Assembly (NCBI GenBank): GCA_965214625.1
Contig: OZ243962.1
Coordinates: forward strand, 1,054,001-1,118,000
DNA length: 64,000 bases
Direction of reading: 5' to 3'
From: G965214625 sp965214625
GTDB lineage: Bacteria; Pseudomonadota; Gammaproteobacteria; Arenicellales; Poriferihabitantaceae
The translations under genes were made by a program, and so were the position numbers. Shown here piece by piece: positions 23,302 to 32,782 of this stretch. The notes under the pieces are model-generated. The model was not told the origin of the DNA. It saw only the letters and a list, made by a program, of their open reading frames with translations, and made no database searches. Position 1 is the stretch's first letter, and each line of letters starts with the position of its first letter.

Positions 23302-24414
23302 ATGGATCATTACAAGCGCCAATATGCTATCGGGATCATGTCTGGAACCAGTGCAGATGCCGTTGATGCCGTCGTACTTGAAATAGACCGGGGCTTGACC
23401 GTCAACCTCACCAACAGCGTCCAGCTCCCTCCGGAGGTACAACAAACAATAAGAGCACTCAATGTCAGTGGACACGATGAAATAGACAAAGCCGGGATGC
23501 TTGATACCGAACTTGCATCGTATTACCATGCAGCGGTCAGGCCCCTTCTCGAGACACTGGGAACGGACAAGATAACGGTGATCGGTTGCCACGGACAAAC
23601 CATTCGACATCGACCGGAGGGACCCAATCCGTTCACGCTCCAACTGGGGAACGGCGCGGCCTTGGCGCAACTCACCGGTCTGCCCGTGGTCACGGATTTT
23701 CGAAGTGCGGATATAGCGGCCGGCGGTCAAGGTGCCCCCCTGGCACCCGGTTTCCATCACCACGCATTTTCTTCGGCACAAGAGGAAAGAGTGATCATCA
23801 ATATCGGCGGGATTGCGAATCTGACACACCTGCCGTCGGACCGCAACGGTCCGGTGACCGGGTTTGATACAGGTCCCGGGAACACCTTAATGGATGCCTG
23901 GATTCGACAACATCTCGACAGGGAGTACGACGACCAGGGTCAATGGGCCAAACAGGGACAGGTCAATCCGGCGCTTTTGGATCTGTTTCTGGAAGATGAC
24001 TACTTTTCCCGCGCCCCTCCGAAAAGCACCGGACTGGACTATTTTAACTTGCGATGGATCCGGCACGTGCTGGAGAAAGAGCGGCAGGCTCATTTGCCTG
24101 CTGACGTTCAAGCCACGTTAATGCGGGTCACTGTCGACAGTCTTGTCCAGGAAATTCATCGCCTGACACCCCAAATAGCGTGTGCCTATGTTTGTGGCGG
24201 TGGCGCCCGGAACAGCCATCTGATGAGCCTGCTCCAACGCCATGCCGATTGCCGTATCGCGACCACCGCCAGTCTTGGAATCGGCCCTCAGTGGGTGGAA
24301 GCCGCTGCATTTGGCTGGATGGCCTTTCAGACCCTCCATCGACAACCCTCGGTATTGCCTTCTGTGACCGGGGCGGCAAACCCCACGATTGCGGGCGCAG
24401 TCTACTTTCCCTGA
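23302..24414 (+). CDS. anmK: Anhydro-N-acetylmuramic acid kinase
   Basis: This 370-aa enzyme recycles cell wall: it opens and phosphorylates 1,6-anhydroMurNAc to MurNAc-6-phosphate using ATP. The family opening IGIMSGTSADAVDAVV lies at residues 11-26. VIGCHGQTIRH, NIGGIANLT, FDTGPGN and CGGGARN follow in the expected order. Length matches the family. It lies 75 bp after the M23 endopeptidase and is probably co-transcribed with it. Together they generate and salvage murein fragments. Confidence 0.95.
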   Translation: MDHYKRQYAIGIMSGTSADAVDAVVLEIDRGLTVNLTNSVQLPPEVQQTIRALNVSGHDEIDKAGMLDTELASYYHAAVRPLLETLGTDKITVIGCHGQTIRHRPEGPNPFTLQLGNGAALAQLTGLPVVTDFRSADIAAGGQGAPLAPGFHHHAFSSAQEERVIINIGGIANLTHLPSDRNGPVTGFDTGPGNTLMDAWIRQHLDREYDDQGQWAKQGQVNPALLDLFLEDDYFSRAPPKSTGLDYFNLRWIRHVLEKERQAHLPADVQATLMRVTVDSLVQEIHRLTPQIACAYVCGGGARNSHLMSLLQRHADCRIATTASLGIGPQWVEAAAFGWMAFQTLHRQPSVLPSVTGAANPTIAGAVYFP

Positions 24415-24548
24415 CAGGTGTCGCGCTGATCCTGGGAACGTGACCGGATGAATCTTCAAAATACAGTCATCTGACAGCCGCAGTCAACGAATTGGGCGGT
24501 GTTGTCAATCGATGACGGTGTATCCTTGGTCGAAACGACAAAACCCTC

Positions 24549-25619
24549 CTAAAGAGAAATTTGCAACGGATTTTCAGGGTCTACGCCCTCCATAAAGACT
24601 TGCTGCCTGTTTTTGTTGGCGATCTGGTAAATGAGGCCCAGCCAGTTATTCACGATCGCTTTCCCGGTGTCTGACCAGGTGTTGTCGATCAGTTCCGTCA
24701 ATTCGGCTTCGGGAAATGCGTCCAGACGTCCAGAAGCGCCCGCGCACTCACCGAGTTTCATCTCAAACGCCGTTAATTTGCTTTTCGCGTCGTCGAGAAA
24801 GTAGTTCTCCGGATAAGGTGGATAATCCTTTCGGGTACCGGAGATGAATCGTTTCACCTCTCTGGTGTACTCCTTGAGCAGACTGATCGCATCATATTCC
24901 GGGTGTCCTTGAAAAAACACAAACCGGAACCCGTCGGGACTGACCCCCAAGTGCAGACCGGACTCCCTGCTTTCTGCCAATACCCTTAACCCTGATTGAC
25001 GAAATTGTCGGGAATTGACTTCATACACATGGGAATGGGGTGCATCGAACCGGGTATTGATATTCGCCGTCAGCGGATGTTTTTCTGCGGTGAGCCGATT
25101 CGAATAGACACCCCAGCGTTTTTGCGGCAACGGATAACGTTCTATCCCCCAAAGCAGCTTGACAATGGCATGTGTTGCCAGGCACGAACACATGACAGAA
25201 CAAACATTGTCCTTGGCCCAGTCGACGACTTCAGTCAACGGCTGCCAGAACGGTTCTTGCGTAATGTCGGACTCTGCCGGATTGGCGCCCGACAAAATCA
25301 ACGCATCCAATCCTTCCTGCTTCAGTTCTTCGAAAGAACGATAGTATTTCGCGATGTGTTCGGATGCGGCTTCACCCCTTGGCATCTCCGGAAAAGTGAA
25401 GAGATGAACATAAAACTGGGCAATACAATTGCATGAACCCACCATGCGTAAAAATTGCCGTTCAGTGGCCTGTAACGCCGCATCCGGCATCATATTCAAC
25501 AAGCCAATATGCAACTCCCGAATATCCTGTGTATCTGCACGATGCGGGGGCAGGACCTGTTGTCCCTCAAGACGCAGGCGGGTGAAGCTGGGCAACTCGG
25601 AATTGGCAACTAGCGGCAT
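24549..25619 (-). CDS. metA: Homoserine O-succinyltransferase (MetA family)
   Basis: This enzyme of about 356 aa acylates homoserine in the first dedicated step of methionine synthesis. The start MPLVANSELPSF at 25619 matches the usual N-terminus of proteobacterial MetA. A TTG ten codons earlier is possible. Landmarks: nucleophile cysteine in CSCLATHA (C146), HSHVYEVN, and the catalytic-triad region FFQGHPEYD. Whether it uses succinyl- or acetyl-CoA cannot be settled from sequence by eye. It follows the P-loop gene by about 30 bp in one minus-strand operon. Confidence 0.88.
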   Translation of the reverse strand: MPLVANSELPSFTRLRLEGQQVLPPHRADTQDIRELHIGLLNMMPDAALQATERQFLRMVGSCNCIAQFYVHLFTFPEMPRGEAASEHIAKYYRSFEELKQEGLDALILSGANPAESDITQEPFWQPLTEVVDWAKDNVCSVMCSCLATHAIVKLLWGIERYPLPQKRWGVYSNRLTAEKHPLTANINTRFDAPHSHVYEVNSRQFRQSGLRVLAESRESGLHLGVSPDGFRFVFFQGHPEYDAISLLKEYTREVKRFISGTRKDYPPYPENYFLDDAKSKLTAFEMKLGECAGASGRLDAFPEAELTELIDNTWSDTGKAIVNNWLGLIYQIANKNRQQVFMEGVDPENPLQISL

Positions 25620-25649
25620 TTTTCTGGTCGGTTTGGCATGGTTAATCAA

Positions 25650-26489
25650 TCACGACGCGATCGCATCACAGACTAGATCAATAAAATCAGCCTCATCGCG
25701 CAGTTCAAAAATCCGGCTGGCATCGACGGTATGACCATACTGGTCGGCAAGCGATTGGTACTGGGGCTTGCGGTATTTCACCAATTTCGGAAATATCCAT
25801 TGTACAAAATGATTCGGTTCAATCTCATCAGGCGATGCCAGAGTATTGCTTTCCAGATACTCCTGCAGGTGTTGATCCAGAAATGGCTCTTCATAGTATA
25901 GTGGCTTGGGATGCGTCCTGGCACGTTTTATCAGCGTTTTCTCCATCTCATCCGTGGCTCTCAGGTAGAGAATCAGTGTTCTGTCAGAGAGTGCCTGCCA
26001 GCATTCTTCGTGGCTCAGCGTGCAAATGCTGCCGCCCGCATCATTCAAAAAGTGGGGGTATCCGTAGAGGAAACGGGCTCTGTCCATGAACACAGTGACG
26101 TCATTCATCGCGTCCACTTCGGCCTGGCGAAAGAGACGCTGACGACGTTTGAATTCCCGCACACTCAGCCCACCCAATGCCGGATTACCGATTTTACCCA
26201 GGAATTCGGCTATCGGCTGCAAATGATCGACTGAGATATTGTTCCGAATATAGATCGAATCACTGATCAGCAAATCCCGAAGAACGTCGTTCTCCATCGC
26301 CTTGGCCTTGACGACATCCAAAATCGATTCATCCAGATAGCGTGTGCCGATTCGGTAATCCCCTGAATAATGGAACCACCTGTCTCTCGGCAACACGGAC
26401 GACAGCGTCGTCTTTCCGATGCCCGACATGCCCAGCAGCGTCACCGCCTTATGTGGCCACTTTATGAATTGTTCTGCACTTTTTTTCAT
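25650..26489 (-). CDS. P-loop ATPase/kinase-like protein of unknown function
   Basis: This is a 279-aa protein with Walker A GMSGIGKTT at residues 19-27. No transmembrane segment or signal peptide was seen. The fold looks like a small-molecule or nucleotide kinase, or a shikimate-kinase-like P-loop. The phrase GDYRIGTRYLDES and a tyrosine-rich middle give no known substrate. It is packed tightly between uppP and metA in the same direction, so a role near methionine synthesis is possible but unproven. I do not recognise an experimentally studied member. Confidence 0.6.
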   Translation of the reverse strand: MKKSAEQFIKWPHKAVTLLGMSGIGKTTLSSVLPRDRWFHYSGDYRIGTRYLDESILDVVKAKAMENDVLRDLLISDSIYIRNNISVDHLQPIAEFLGKIGNPALGGLSVREFKRRQRLFRQAEVDAMNDVTVFMDRARFLYGYPHFLNDAGGSICTLSHEECWQALSDRTLILYLRATDEMEKTLIKRARTHPKPLYYEEPFLDQHLQEYLESNTLASPDEIEPNHFVQWIFPKLVKYRKPQYQSLADQYGHTVDASRIFELRDEADFIDLVCDAIAS

Positions 26490-26517
26490 GATCGGTCATT
26501 GCCTACGAGCGCCGATT

Positions 26518-27318
26518 CTACATGAAGACCCACAATAAAATCACGCCTAATATCAAACGATAAATCACGAACGGCATGAGACCGAAACGTTGTATGAACT
26601 TGAGAAAATAGTGAATACACAGCAAGGCGACCGCGGCAGAGACCACCGTGGCCAGGACCAGTTTTCCCCAGTCCCCTTCTCGCTCGGCCTCAAGCAATCC
26701 CAAACCCTGCCAGAAACCGGCCAGTGCGATCACCGGTATGGCCAGCAAAAAGGAAAATCGCGCCGCCGCATCACGGGTGAGGCCCATCATCAAACCGGCC
26801 GTTATCGTAATACCGGATCTTGAGGTTCCCGGGATCAGGGCCAGCATTTGTGCGATACCAATGACCAGCACATCCGGCCACCTGATTGACTCGAGGCGGC
26901 GTTGCTTTGCCCCAAGCCGGTCTGCGATGCCCAGCATAATGCCGAAAAACAGCGTGGCGATCGCAATCGGTATCGGATGCCTCAGTGAGTGACTGATCAG
27001 GTCTTCAAACATCAAGCCAGCGAGACCCACGAATATCGTGGCGATGCCAATTGACCAGGCCAGGGTACTGTAAGCGGTGACCGGCCCGCCCAAAACCGAC
27101 CTGGTCCAATCCCGGATCAACAGTTTCAGGTCCCGTCTGAAATAACAACACACGGCAAACAGCGTGCCCACATGGACCGCCACGTCAAACGAAAGACCCT
27201 GATCCGACCAATCAAGCAGCCAGGGAATCAGTGCCAGGTGCCCTGAACTGGAAATCGGCAGGAATTCAGTGAATCCCTGCAAAACGGCCAGCCAGAACGA
27301 TTGAAACCAGCCGATCAT
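26518..27318 (-). CDS. uppP: Undecaprenyl-diphosphatase
   Basis: This 266-aa integral membrane enzyme dephosphorylates undecaprenyl diphosphate, recycling the lipid carrier for murein and O-antigen. The catalytic motifs are EFLPISSSGHLALIPW (residues 18-33) and PGTSRSGITI (about 163-172). There are about eight hydrophobic helices. The ATG overlaps the TGA of the upstream methyltransferase (ATGA, 27315-27318), suggesting translational coupling. Confidence 0.95.
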   Translation of the reverse strand: MIGWFQSFWLAVLQGFTEFLPISSSGHLALIPWLLDWSDQGLSFDVAVHVGTLFAVCCYFRRDLKLLIRDWTRSVLGGPVTAYSTLAWSIGIATIFVGLAGLMFEDLISHSLRHPIPIAIATLFFGIMLGIADRLGAKQRRLESIRWPDVLVIGIAQMLALIPGTSRSGITITAGLMMGLTRDAAARFSFLLAIPVIALAGFWQGLGLLEAEREGDWGKLVLATVVSAAVALLCIHYFLKFIQRFGLMPFVIYRLILGVILLWVFM

Positions 27319-28508
27319 AATCTCATTCCATGGTTTTGTAATGAGAAGCCACGCAGTGGGGAAGTCATCTTTGTTGACAATGCCATGACTTTGAAACTCT
27401 CTCCCATTCCCCCCGGCAAAGTCAGCGTTTTGATCTGCTGGGCAAGCGCCAGATAGCTCTGGAGATTGTAATCGGGGTGATCCTGATACGCCGCCAATCG
27501 ATCCAAAATACCCAGTGAAAGTAAAAAACCGCTCTGATTGGCGTAACCGGCCAATGTCAAGCCAATCTCCTCTCCCGCCTGTTTCATCGCGCTGAAATTG
27601 ACATGGGCGGTAATGTCCTGCAACCCCGGATAAAAGAAAGGATCATCATGTGCCCGGTGACGATAGTGGCACATTAACGTTCCGTCAAATCGATCCGGAT
27701 GATAGTACTCGTGCGCACTATAGCCGTAATCAATCAACAGCATCACACCCGAGCGCATCTTTTCTCCCACAGACCGGACCCAGGCTTCTGCCTGAAGACC
27801 CATCTCGCTTTGATAACCGGCCGGCAACCGGTACGGTGCAATCCGGTGCTGACATGTCGCTAACAGCGGGTTTTGTGAAACGTGCCACATCAGTTTCCCC
27901 TGATGCACCGTCACACCTATTTCCAGCGCCTGTTTCGACCGGTTGATCTGAAATTTTTTTACCGGGAGGGCATCAAGCAGTTCGTTTGCGATGACAATGC
28001 CGTGAAACCCGTCACTCGGCAACGCCGTCAACCACTCCACTTGCTTCAAGAAAAGCACGTCTTCAGCCGCAATCGTTTCCCGTTGCCGTTGTACCATATC
28101 ACCACTGGTTTCGATAATGAGATACCGATCCAGATTGACACCCTTGCACCGCACTTGCCGAAGCAGGTCACAGGCCAGCTTCCCGTTCCCGGCACCAAAT
28201 TCAATCATGCATGGTTTCGCGCCGGCAGGAAAGCCATCCAGGACCTCAGCGCATTGCTCAGCCAGACAGTGTGCGAACAGCTCCCCTAACAGTGGTGCCG
28301 TCACAAAATCACCGGCCGCCCCGATCTTCTCCAGTCCACCGGCATAATATCCGTAGTCAGGATCATACAGGGCATCGTGCATATACTGCTCAAAACTCAT
28401 CCACCCTCCGTGGTCTTTGATCTTTTCAACGAGAACCGCTTTGAAGTGGTCAGAACGCTGTTTGAGAACCGGAGACGGATCAGGCAACATCGATGCAACA
28501 CATTTCAT
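27315..28508 (-). CDS. MidA/NDUFAF7-family SAM-dependent methyltransferase
   Basis: This 397-aa protein belongs to the DUF185 family. Visible motifs: GGWMSFEQYMHDALYDPDYGYY near residue 35, GDFVTAPLLGELFAHCLA, and the SAM site EFGAGNGKLACDLL. Relatives methylate an arginine in a complex I subunit in mitochondria. The bacterial target is not established. The start could also be the ATG at 28490 (MLPDPSPVLKQ), which is closer to family N-termini. It heads the minus-strand operon with uppP, the P-loop gene and metA. Confidence 0.82.
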   Translation of the reverse strand: MKCVASMLPDPSPVLKQRSDHFKAVLVEKIKDHGGWMSFEQYMHDALYDPDYGYYAGGLEKIGAAGDFVTAPLLGELFAHCLAEQCAEVLDGFPAGAKPCMIEFGAGNGKLACDLLRQVRCKGVNLDRYLIIETSGDMVQRQRETIAAEDVLFLKQVEWLTALPSDGFHGIVIANELLDALPVKKFQINRSKQALEIGVTVHQGKLMWHVSQNPLLATCQHRIAPYRLPAGYQSEMGLQAEAWVRSVGEKMRSGVMLLIDYGYSAHEYYHPDRFDGTLMCHYRHRAHDDPFFYPGLQDITAHVNFSAMKQAGEEIGLTLAGYANQSGFLLSLGILDRLAAYQDHPDYNLQSYLALAQQIKTLTLPGGMGESFKVMALSTKMTSPLRGFSLQNHGMRL

Positions 28509-28828
28509 GACAGCAAAAGACCGGCCACACTAACCCCCTGTTTTTTCTGACCTGATATCCGGATTTTTTGAGTGAATCAGATTCGTCGTCTGATTGAATC
28601 GTCTTGGGACCACTAATGACTGGCGCGGTTTAAGACGGGTATGCCTCATCCCAACGCCAGACGGTCCCTTTGACACAGCGTGACACCAAGCCTGTCAGAT
28701 ATCGTCAACATGAACCGGGTTGGGATTGATTGCGCGAGCCCAATGGCATGAAACATGCCTCAGTATAGTATACCATTATGAAATCGTTACATTAGGTACG
28801 TCCAAACCGGGTATTTTCATACAGACTG
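28509..28828. other. Divergent intergenic region
   Basis: It lies between the minus-strand methyltransferase operon and the plus-strand pteridine reductase and presumably holds both promoters. An imperfect dyad, AATCAGATTCGTCGTCTGATT, lies near 28576-28596. No gene was seen. Confidence 0.4.
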
Positions 28829-29578
28829 ATGACCAAAGCCCCCCTTAAAGACAAGGTAATCCTGATTACCGGCGCATCAAAACGTATCGGGGTCAACACG
28901 GCAAGGTATTTGCACCGACACGGGGCAAATCTGATTGTTCACTACCATCGTGGTGTGCTGGATGCGGAACATCTGAAAAAAGAACTTCATCCCATCCGAA
29001 ACGAGTCCATTCGGCTGATCCAAGGGGACCTGACCAATATCAACAAGATGAAAAACCTGGTCCGCCATGCCACTGTCGAAATGGGGCGGCTTGATGCGTT
29101 GGTCAACAATGCCTCGGTCTTCTTTCCAACGCCCATCACCTCGGCCACCGAAGACCAATGGCACAGCATATTCGATGTCAACTTGAAAGCACCGTTTTTT
29201 TTGGCCCAGGCCGCGGCACCCTACCTCAAAAAGACGCTCGGCAGCATTATCAACATCACTGATATTTATGCGGACCGGCCACTGGCCCATCATCCCATCT
29301 ACAGTGCCTCGAAAGCCGGGTTAATCTCGCTCACCCGATCTCTCGCCGGCGATCTCGGCCCGGAAGTACGCGTCAATGCGATTTCTCCGGGCGCCATTAT
29401 CTGGCCGGAGGACGGGACCGATGAAGTTTCACAACAGCGGATCATTTCCAGAACCCCCCTCAAGCGGGTAGGCACACCCGAGGATATCGCCCGTACGGTC
29501 CTGTTTCTGCTGGTCGATGCCCCCTATATAACCGGCCAGACCCTCAACGTCGATGGAGGACGCAGTATCGTCCCCTAG
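28829..29578 (+). CDS. Pteridine reductase-type short-chain dehydrogenase
   Basis: This 249-aa SDR enzyme has the cofactor motif TGASKRIG (residues 14-21). It is the TGX3RXG form that marks pteridine reductases (FolM/PTR1). NNASVF and the catalytic YSASK follow. Predicted reaction: NADPH-dependent reduction of dihydrobiopterin/dihydromonapterin or dihydrofolate. Length is typical. It overlaps the first codons of an extended reading of the next gene, and the two are probably co-transcribed. Confidence 0.85.
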   Translation: MTKAPLKDKVILITGASKRIGVNTARYLHRHGANLIVHYHRGVLDAEHLKKELHPIRNESIRLIQGDLTNINKMKNLVRHATVEMGRLDALVNNASVFFPTPITSATEDQWHSIFDVNLKAPFFLAQAAAPYLKKTLGSIINITDIYADRPLAHHPIYSASKAGLISLTRSLAGDLGPEVRVNAISPGAIIWPEDGTDEVSQQRIISRTPLKRVGTPEDIARTVLFLLVDAPYITGQTLNVDGGRSIVP

Positions 29579-29615
29579 TCATTTTTCCGAGTCGTTTCCG
29601 CTCACGGGCAATGCA

Positions 29616-30470
29616 ATGCACAAACATGTTCTGATCTTTGGTTGTGGCAAGATCGGTGCCGCCCTGGCCCACAATCTAATCGGTGGGGGCTACCGGGTAA
29701 GTGGCGTACGACGCTCCCTCGCCACAGTACCAGACAGCCCTTTGCGATACATCACGGCAGATATCACCCAAGCAGCCTCGTTGCGCCGGTTAGACGGACA
29801 GTACCATCTCGTCGTCATCATTCTACCTCCCGAGTCCCGCACTGAGACCGGCTATCGCGCCATCTACCGGACCGGGATCGCCAACCTGCTCCGTGTCCTG
29901 CAGCAGTGTGATGTCCGTCCCCCTTGCATCTTCGTCTCTTCCTCCAGTGTGTATGCACAGAACAAGGGAGAATGGGTCGATGAACAGTCAGCAACCTCCC
30001 CGGTGTCCTATCGCGGAGAATGTCTGCTACACGCCGAAGAACGGATCCTGGACTTTCATCGACACAGTACCGTCGTTCGATTCTCCGGTATCTATGGTCA
30101 CGGCAGACGCCATCTGCTGGATCGGCTCAAAACGACCTGTACCGTACAAAGAACACCGCCACTCTATACAAACCGGATTCATCAGGCCGATTGCGTGGGC
30201 ACACTGACACTCATTTGCAACAATATCTTGCAGGCCATCCCCATGGATCCGATTTATCTGGCCAGTGATCATCAGCCGATCGAAAAATGGACACTGATGA
30301 ACTGGCTGGCCGATAAGACCCGTCAAACCCGTCCCCTGGCGCTGGCGCTGGATTCGAACGCACCGCAGAATAAACGATGCAATAATCGCAAGCTACGGGA
30401 ACTTGGCTATCACTTCCAGTATCCAAGTTATCGCGAGGGCTATAGCGCCATGATGAAACAACCTGACTGA
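29616..30470 (+). CDS. NAD-dependent epimerase/dehydratase-like SDR protein
   Basis: This protein of about 284 aa begins MHKHVLIFGCGKIGAALAHNL, a Rossmann nucleotide-binding start. Further features are ITADITQ, FVSSSSVYAQNKGEWVDE (SDR serine and tyrosine region) and RFSGIYGHGR. The pattern resembles the YeeZ group of extended SDRs, whose substrate is unknown. The start at 29616 was chosen because it opens directly on the Rossmann strand. The longer reading from 29553 overlaps the upstream gene. Confidence 0.75.
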   Translation: MHKHVLIFGCGKIGAALAHNLIGGGYRVSGVRRSLATVPDSPLRYITADITQAASLRRLDGQYHLVVIILPPESRTETGYRAIYRTGIANLLRVLQQCDVRPPCIFVSSSSVYAQNKGEWVDEQSATSPVSYRGECLLHAEERILDFHRHSTVVRFSGIYGHGRRHLLDRLKTTCTVQRTPPLYTNRIHQADCVGTLTLICNNILQAIPMDPIYLASDHQPIEKWTLMNWLADKTRQTRPLALALDSNAPQNKRCNNRKLRELGYHFQYPSYREGYSAMMKQPD

Positions 30471-30477
30471 TTTATCC

Positions 30478-30978
30478 GTGAACAAACAAACGATGTCGAG
30501 CCGTCTACCCTTCCTCAGTGGATTCGTGGTCTGTATGGCCTTAATCTCAATCGCCTTATACCTGCAACAGGTTGAGGGACTCGAACCGTGTCCGCTTTGT
30601 ATCTTGCAGCGCATCGCGTTTATTGCCATGGGAATCAGCTTTCTTGTCGGATTCGTTCACAACCCGTCTCACCGTGGGCACCGTGTTTATGGCGCCTTGA
30701 TCACGCTGTTCGGCCTCTTCGGCATTGTGATCGCAGGCCGGCATGTCTGGTTACAGAACCTCCCTGCTGCGCAGGTACCGGAATGTGGCCCGGGACTGGA
30801 GTACCTGTGGGAAACCATTCCGCTGACGCAGTTTCTGCAGACTGTCTTCCAGGGGTCGGGGGAGTGTGCCGAGATCGCCTGGCAGTTCTTGTGGCTCACC
30901 ATGCCCGAATGGAGCCTGGTCTGGCTGGTTGCACTGACTGCTTTTTCAATGAAGATCACGCTGCGCCGTCCGCGATGA
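30478..30978 (+). CDS. dsbB: Disulfide bond formation protein B
   Basis: This inner-membrane quinone reductase reoxidises DsbA. It has four hydrophobic helices. The first cysteine pair is CPLC (in EGLEPCPLCILQRIAF). The second pair lies in the periplasmic loop (ECGPG and GSGECAE). All four essential cysteines are present. The reading opens on GTG at 30478, but the ATG at 30493 (MSSRLPFLSGF) is equally plausible. It overlaps the next gene by ATGA. Confidence 0.93.
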   Translation: MNKQTMSSRLPFLSGFVVCMALISIALYLQQVEGLEPCPLCILQRIAFIAMGISFLVGFVHNPSHRGHRVYGALITLFGLFGIVIAGRHVWLQNLPAAQVPECGPGLEYLWETIPLTQFLQTVFQGSGECAEIAWQFLWLTMPEWSLVWLVALTAFSMKITLRRPR

Positions 30979-31562
30979 ATTTTGATGCGTTTTGCGGTGC
31001 ACTGCGATCCTGCACGTTGTGTGAGTCATCGCTGCCACATGCGCCCAATCCGGTTTTTCAGGCCCATCCCGAGGCAAAAATTCTCATTGCCGGCCAGGGA
31101 CCCGGTATCCGGGCACACGAAACATCAACCCCCTTTAATGACCCCAGCGGAGTACGGCTGCGAGCCTGGCTGGGTGTGGATAAAGAGACCTTCTACAACC
31201 CGGAAAAGTTCGCCATTATTCCGATGGGATTTTGCTATCCGGGTACCTCAGGGCGTGGTGACCTGCCACCCCGACGGGCCTGTGCCCGCCGATGGCACCG
31301 ACCGCTGTTTGCCTTTTTACCGCAGGTCAGACTGGTTTTGCCCATCGGGTTGCACGCGCAGCGATTTCATCTGGGAACGAAAATGAAACGGAATCTGACC
31401 GAAACGGTCCACAGTTGGCAGGACTATGCCCCGCGGTTTATTCCGCTCCCTCATCCCAGTCCACGCAATCATCACTGGCTGAAACGCCACCCATGGTTTG
31501 AATCGACAGTCATCCCCCCGCTGCAAGAACGCATTGCAGAGACTCTCGATTGTCCGGTGTGA
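30975..31562 (+). CDS. Uracil-DNA glycosylase superfamily protein
   Basis: This 195-aa protein starts at the ATG overlapping the dsbB stop codon, so it is translationally coupled. Motif 1 is GQGPGIRAHE, with a region like the water-activating loop. The second active-site loop is PHPSPRN. A CTLC pair near the N-terminus (residues 12-15) hints at an iron-sulfur cluster, as in family 4/5 enzymes, but only some of the expected cysteines are visible. The role is probably base-excision repair of uracil. The exact subfamily is not assigned. Confidence 0.78.
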   Translation: MNFDAFCGALRSCTLCESSLPHAPNPVFQAHPEAKILIAGQGPGIRAHETSTPFNDPSGVRLRAWLGVDKETFYNPEKFAIIPMGFCYPGTSGRGDLPPRRACARRWHRPLFAFLPQVRLVLPIGLHAQRFHLGTKMKRNLTETVHSWQDYAPRFIPLPHPSPRNHHWLKRHPWFESTVIPPLQERIAETLDCPV

Positions 31563-31726
31563 GGGTGATCAATACCCCCTGCTCGCGTCGTTAATTGATG
31601 TAAAAACCGAATATTCGGGTCGTTGGGGCCGTTGCAGAATTTGTGGAAAATTTATACCAGAGTTTGACATTCATGGTATATACTGTGTGTGTCAAACCCC
31701 TACCAGGCGCTTCGGCGGCTGGGAGC

Positions 31727-31748
31727 GAAGCCACCTTCGGGTGGCTTC
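31727..31748 (+). terminator. Candidate terminator hairpin
   Basis: GAAGCCACC and GGTGGCTTC form a 9-bp stem around a stable TTCG tetraloop. It is followed by TGCATTTTCTT, an interrupted T tract. It lies about 165 bp after the glycosylase gene. It could end that operon or be a leftover of a mobile element. Confidence 0.55.
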
Positions 31749-31839
31749 TGCATTTTCTTCCCTTCCCCCTGTCGATCCGACGACCGGAATTCCGGTTTGG
31801 AAAATGTTCCGAATTGATCAGCCAGTTCATTCGGAAAGG

Positions 31840-32160
31840 GCGCCATTGCCCACCAGGATGACCTGCGGGAGCACTACGGAATCATCAAGACCAGCACCCG
31901 GAAGGTCCGCTTCGTCTTCGTCACCGGGGTCAGCCTGTTCTCCCGGGTGACTCTTTTTTCCGGTCAGAACAACATTTGCCTCGACCCCGAGTTCACCACC
32001 CTCTGCAGATAGACCGACAGGGATCTGGATACGGTGTCCCCAGACTCGTCCGGATCAACCTGCTGTCGCCAAAAGCTCCGCTTGAAACAGGTTGCGAAGA
32101 TCCGATATAGTCGTTGCAACGGGTATGGGTGCTGCTCTACCGTCAATGGTGTGACCCGTA
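31840..32160 (+). pseudogene. Fragment of an AAA-ATPase/PD-(D/E)XK nuclease-like (DUF1703-type) gene
   Basis: The conceptual reading contains DLREHYGIIKTS, RFVFVTGVSLFSRVTLFSG and LDPEFTTLC, then a TAG where the family has tyrosine, then TDRDLDTV and a blurred NGYG segment. These phrases match the middle part of a large family with an N-terminal AAA ATPase and C-terminal nuclease-like domain. The ATPase Walker motifs and the C-terminus are missing. The family and order are from memory. The internal stop and truncated ends show decay. Confidence 0.6.
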
Positions 32161-32308
32161 AACTCACCATACTCACGCGCAACCCCAGTGCCTCGCATTT
32201 TTCAAACACCCCGCTTCAGACGAAAAATCGCTTGTTCGGGAAATTTTTGCAAGTACCCCAAATGAAAACCCGGGCAGCGGATGCCGCCCCGCAAGCAGAA
32301 GAACGAAC

Positions 32309-32782
32309 ATGAGAATACCGGCAGTTATCGTCTTGGCGTTCGCTCTTGGCGCCTGTGTCGTCAAGTCCAATATGGTCGAAGAAATCGGTGATTTGGAAAA
32401 ATGGCGGCTCTGGAACAATTGCCGACCGGTGTCTATTCAGGTGGAACCGCTATTGGAAGACGCGAAGGGCGTCGGACTGAAGGAAGAAAACCTCCGAGCG
32501 ACGGCTGAAGGCCGCTTGCGAGGAGTGGGGATTTACGGGAAAGAAGCCGATGCGCATGCCTACGTGCGGGTCTCCGTGGTGGGGGAGGCCTTCAGCGTCC
32601 GCGTCCTGTTCCGCCCCAGAGTGCACCGGCCGGGACTCGGTTCGGCCTTCGTGGCGACCTGGGGCAAGCCGGTGACGGGCCTGCACAACAATGACATCGA
32701 CCATGTGCTCGAGCGGGTCGAAGAGCGCACCGACCGTTTCGCTGACGAATACCTGCGCGTCAACGCCGAAGCCTGCGACTGA
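32309..32782 (+). CDS. Small putative lipoprotein
   Basis: This 157-aa protein begins MRIPAVIVLAFALGAC, a short signal peptide with a lipobox-like LGAC and Cys at residue 16. Acylation and envelope location are therefore predicted. The mature part is charged and shows no domain I recognise. A degenerate segment may resemble an antigen-like or DUF lipoprotein. The gene and its surroundings are GC-richer by eye than the housekeeping genes, and it lies between two pseudogenes, which suggests acquisition. Confidence 0.6.
   Translation: MRIPAVIVLAFALGACVVKSNMVEEIGDLEKWRLWNNCRPVSIQVEPLLEDAKGVGLKEENLRATAEGRLRGVGIYGKEADAHAYVRVSVVGEAFSVRVLFRPRVHRPGLGSAFVATWGKPVTGLHNNDIDHVLERVEERTDRFADEYLRVNAEACD

Noticed and set aside
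30588..31562. A 324-aa extended reading for the glycosylase
   Set aside because: The first 129 codons overlap dsbB in another frame. The ATG overlapping the dsbB stop gives the family N-terminus.
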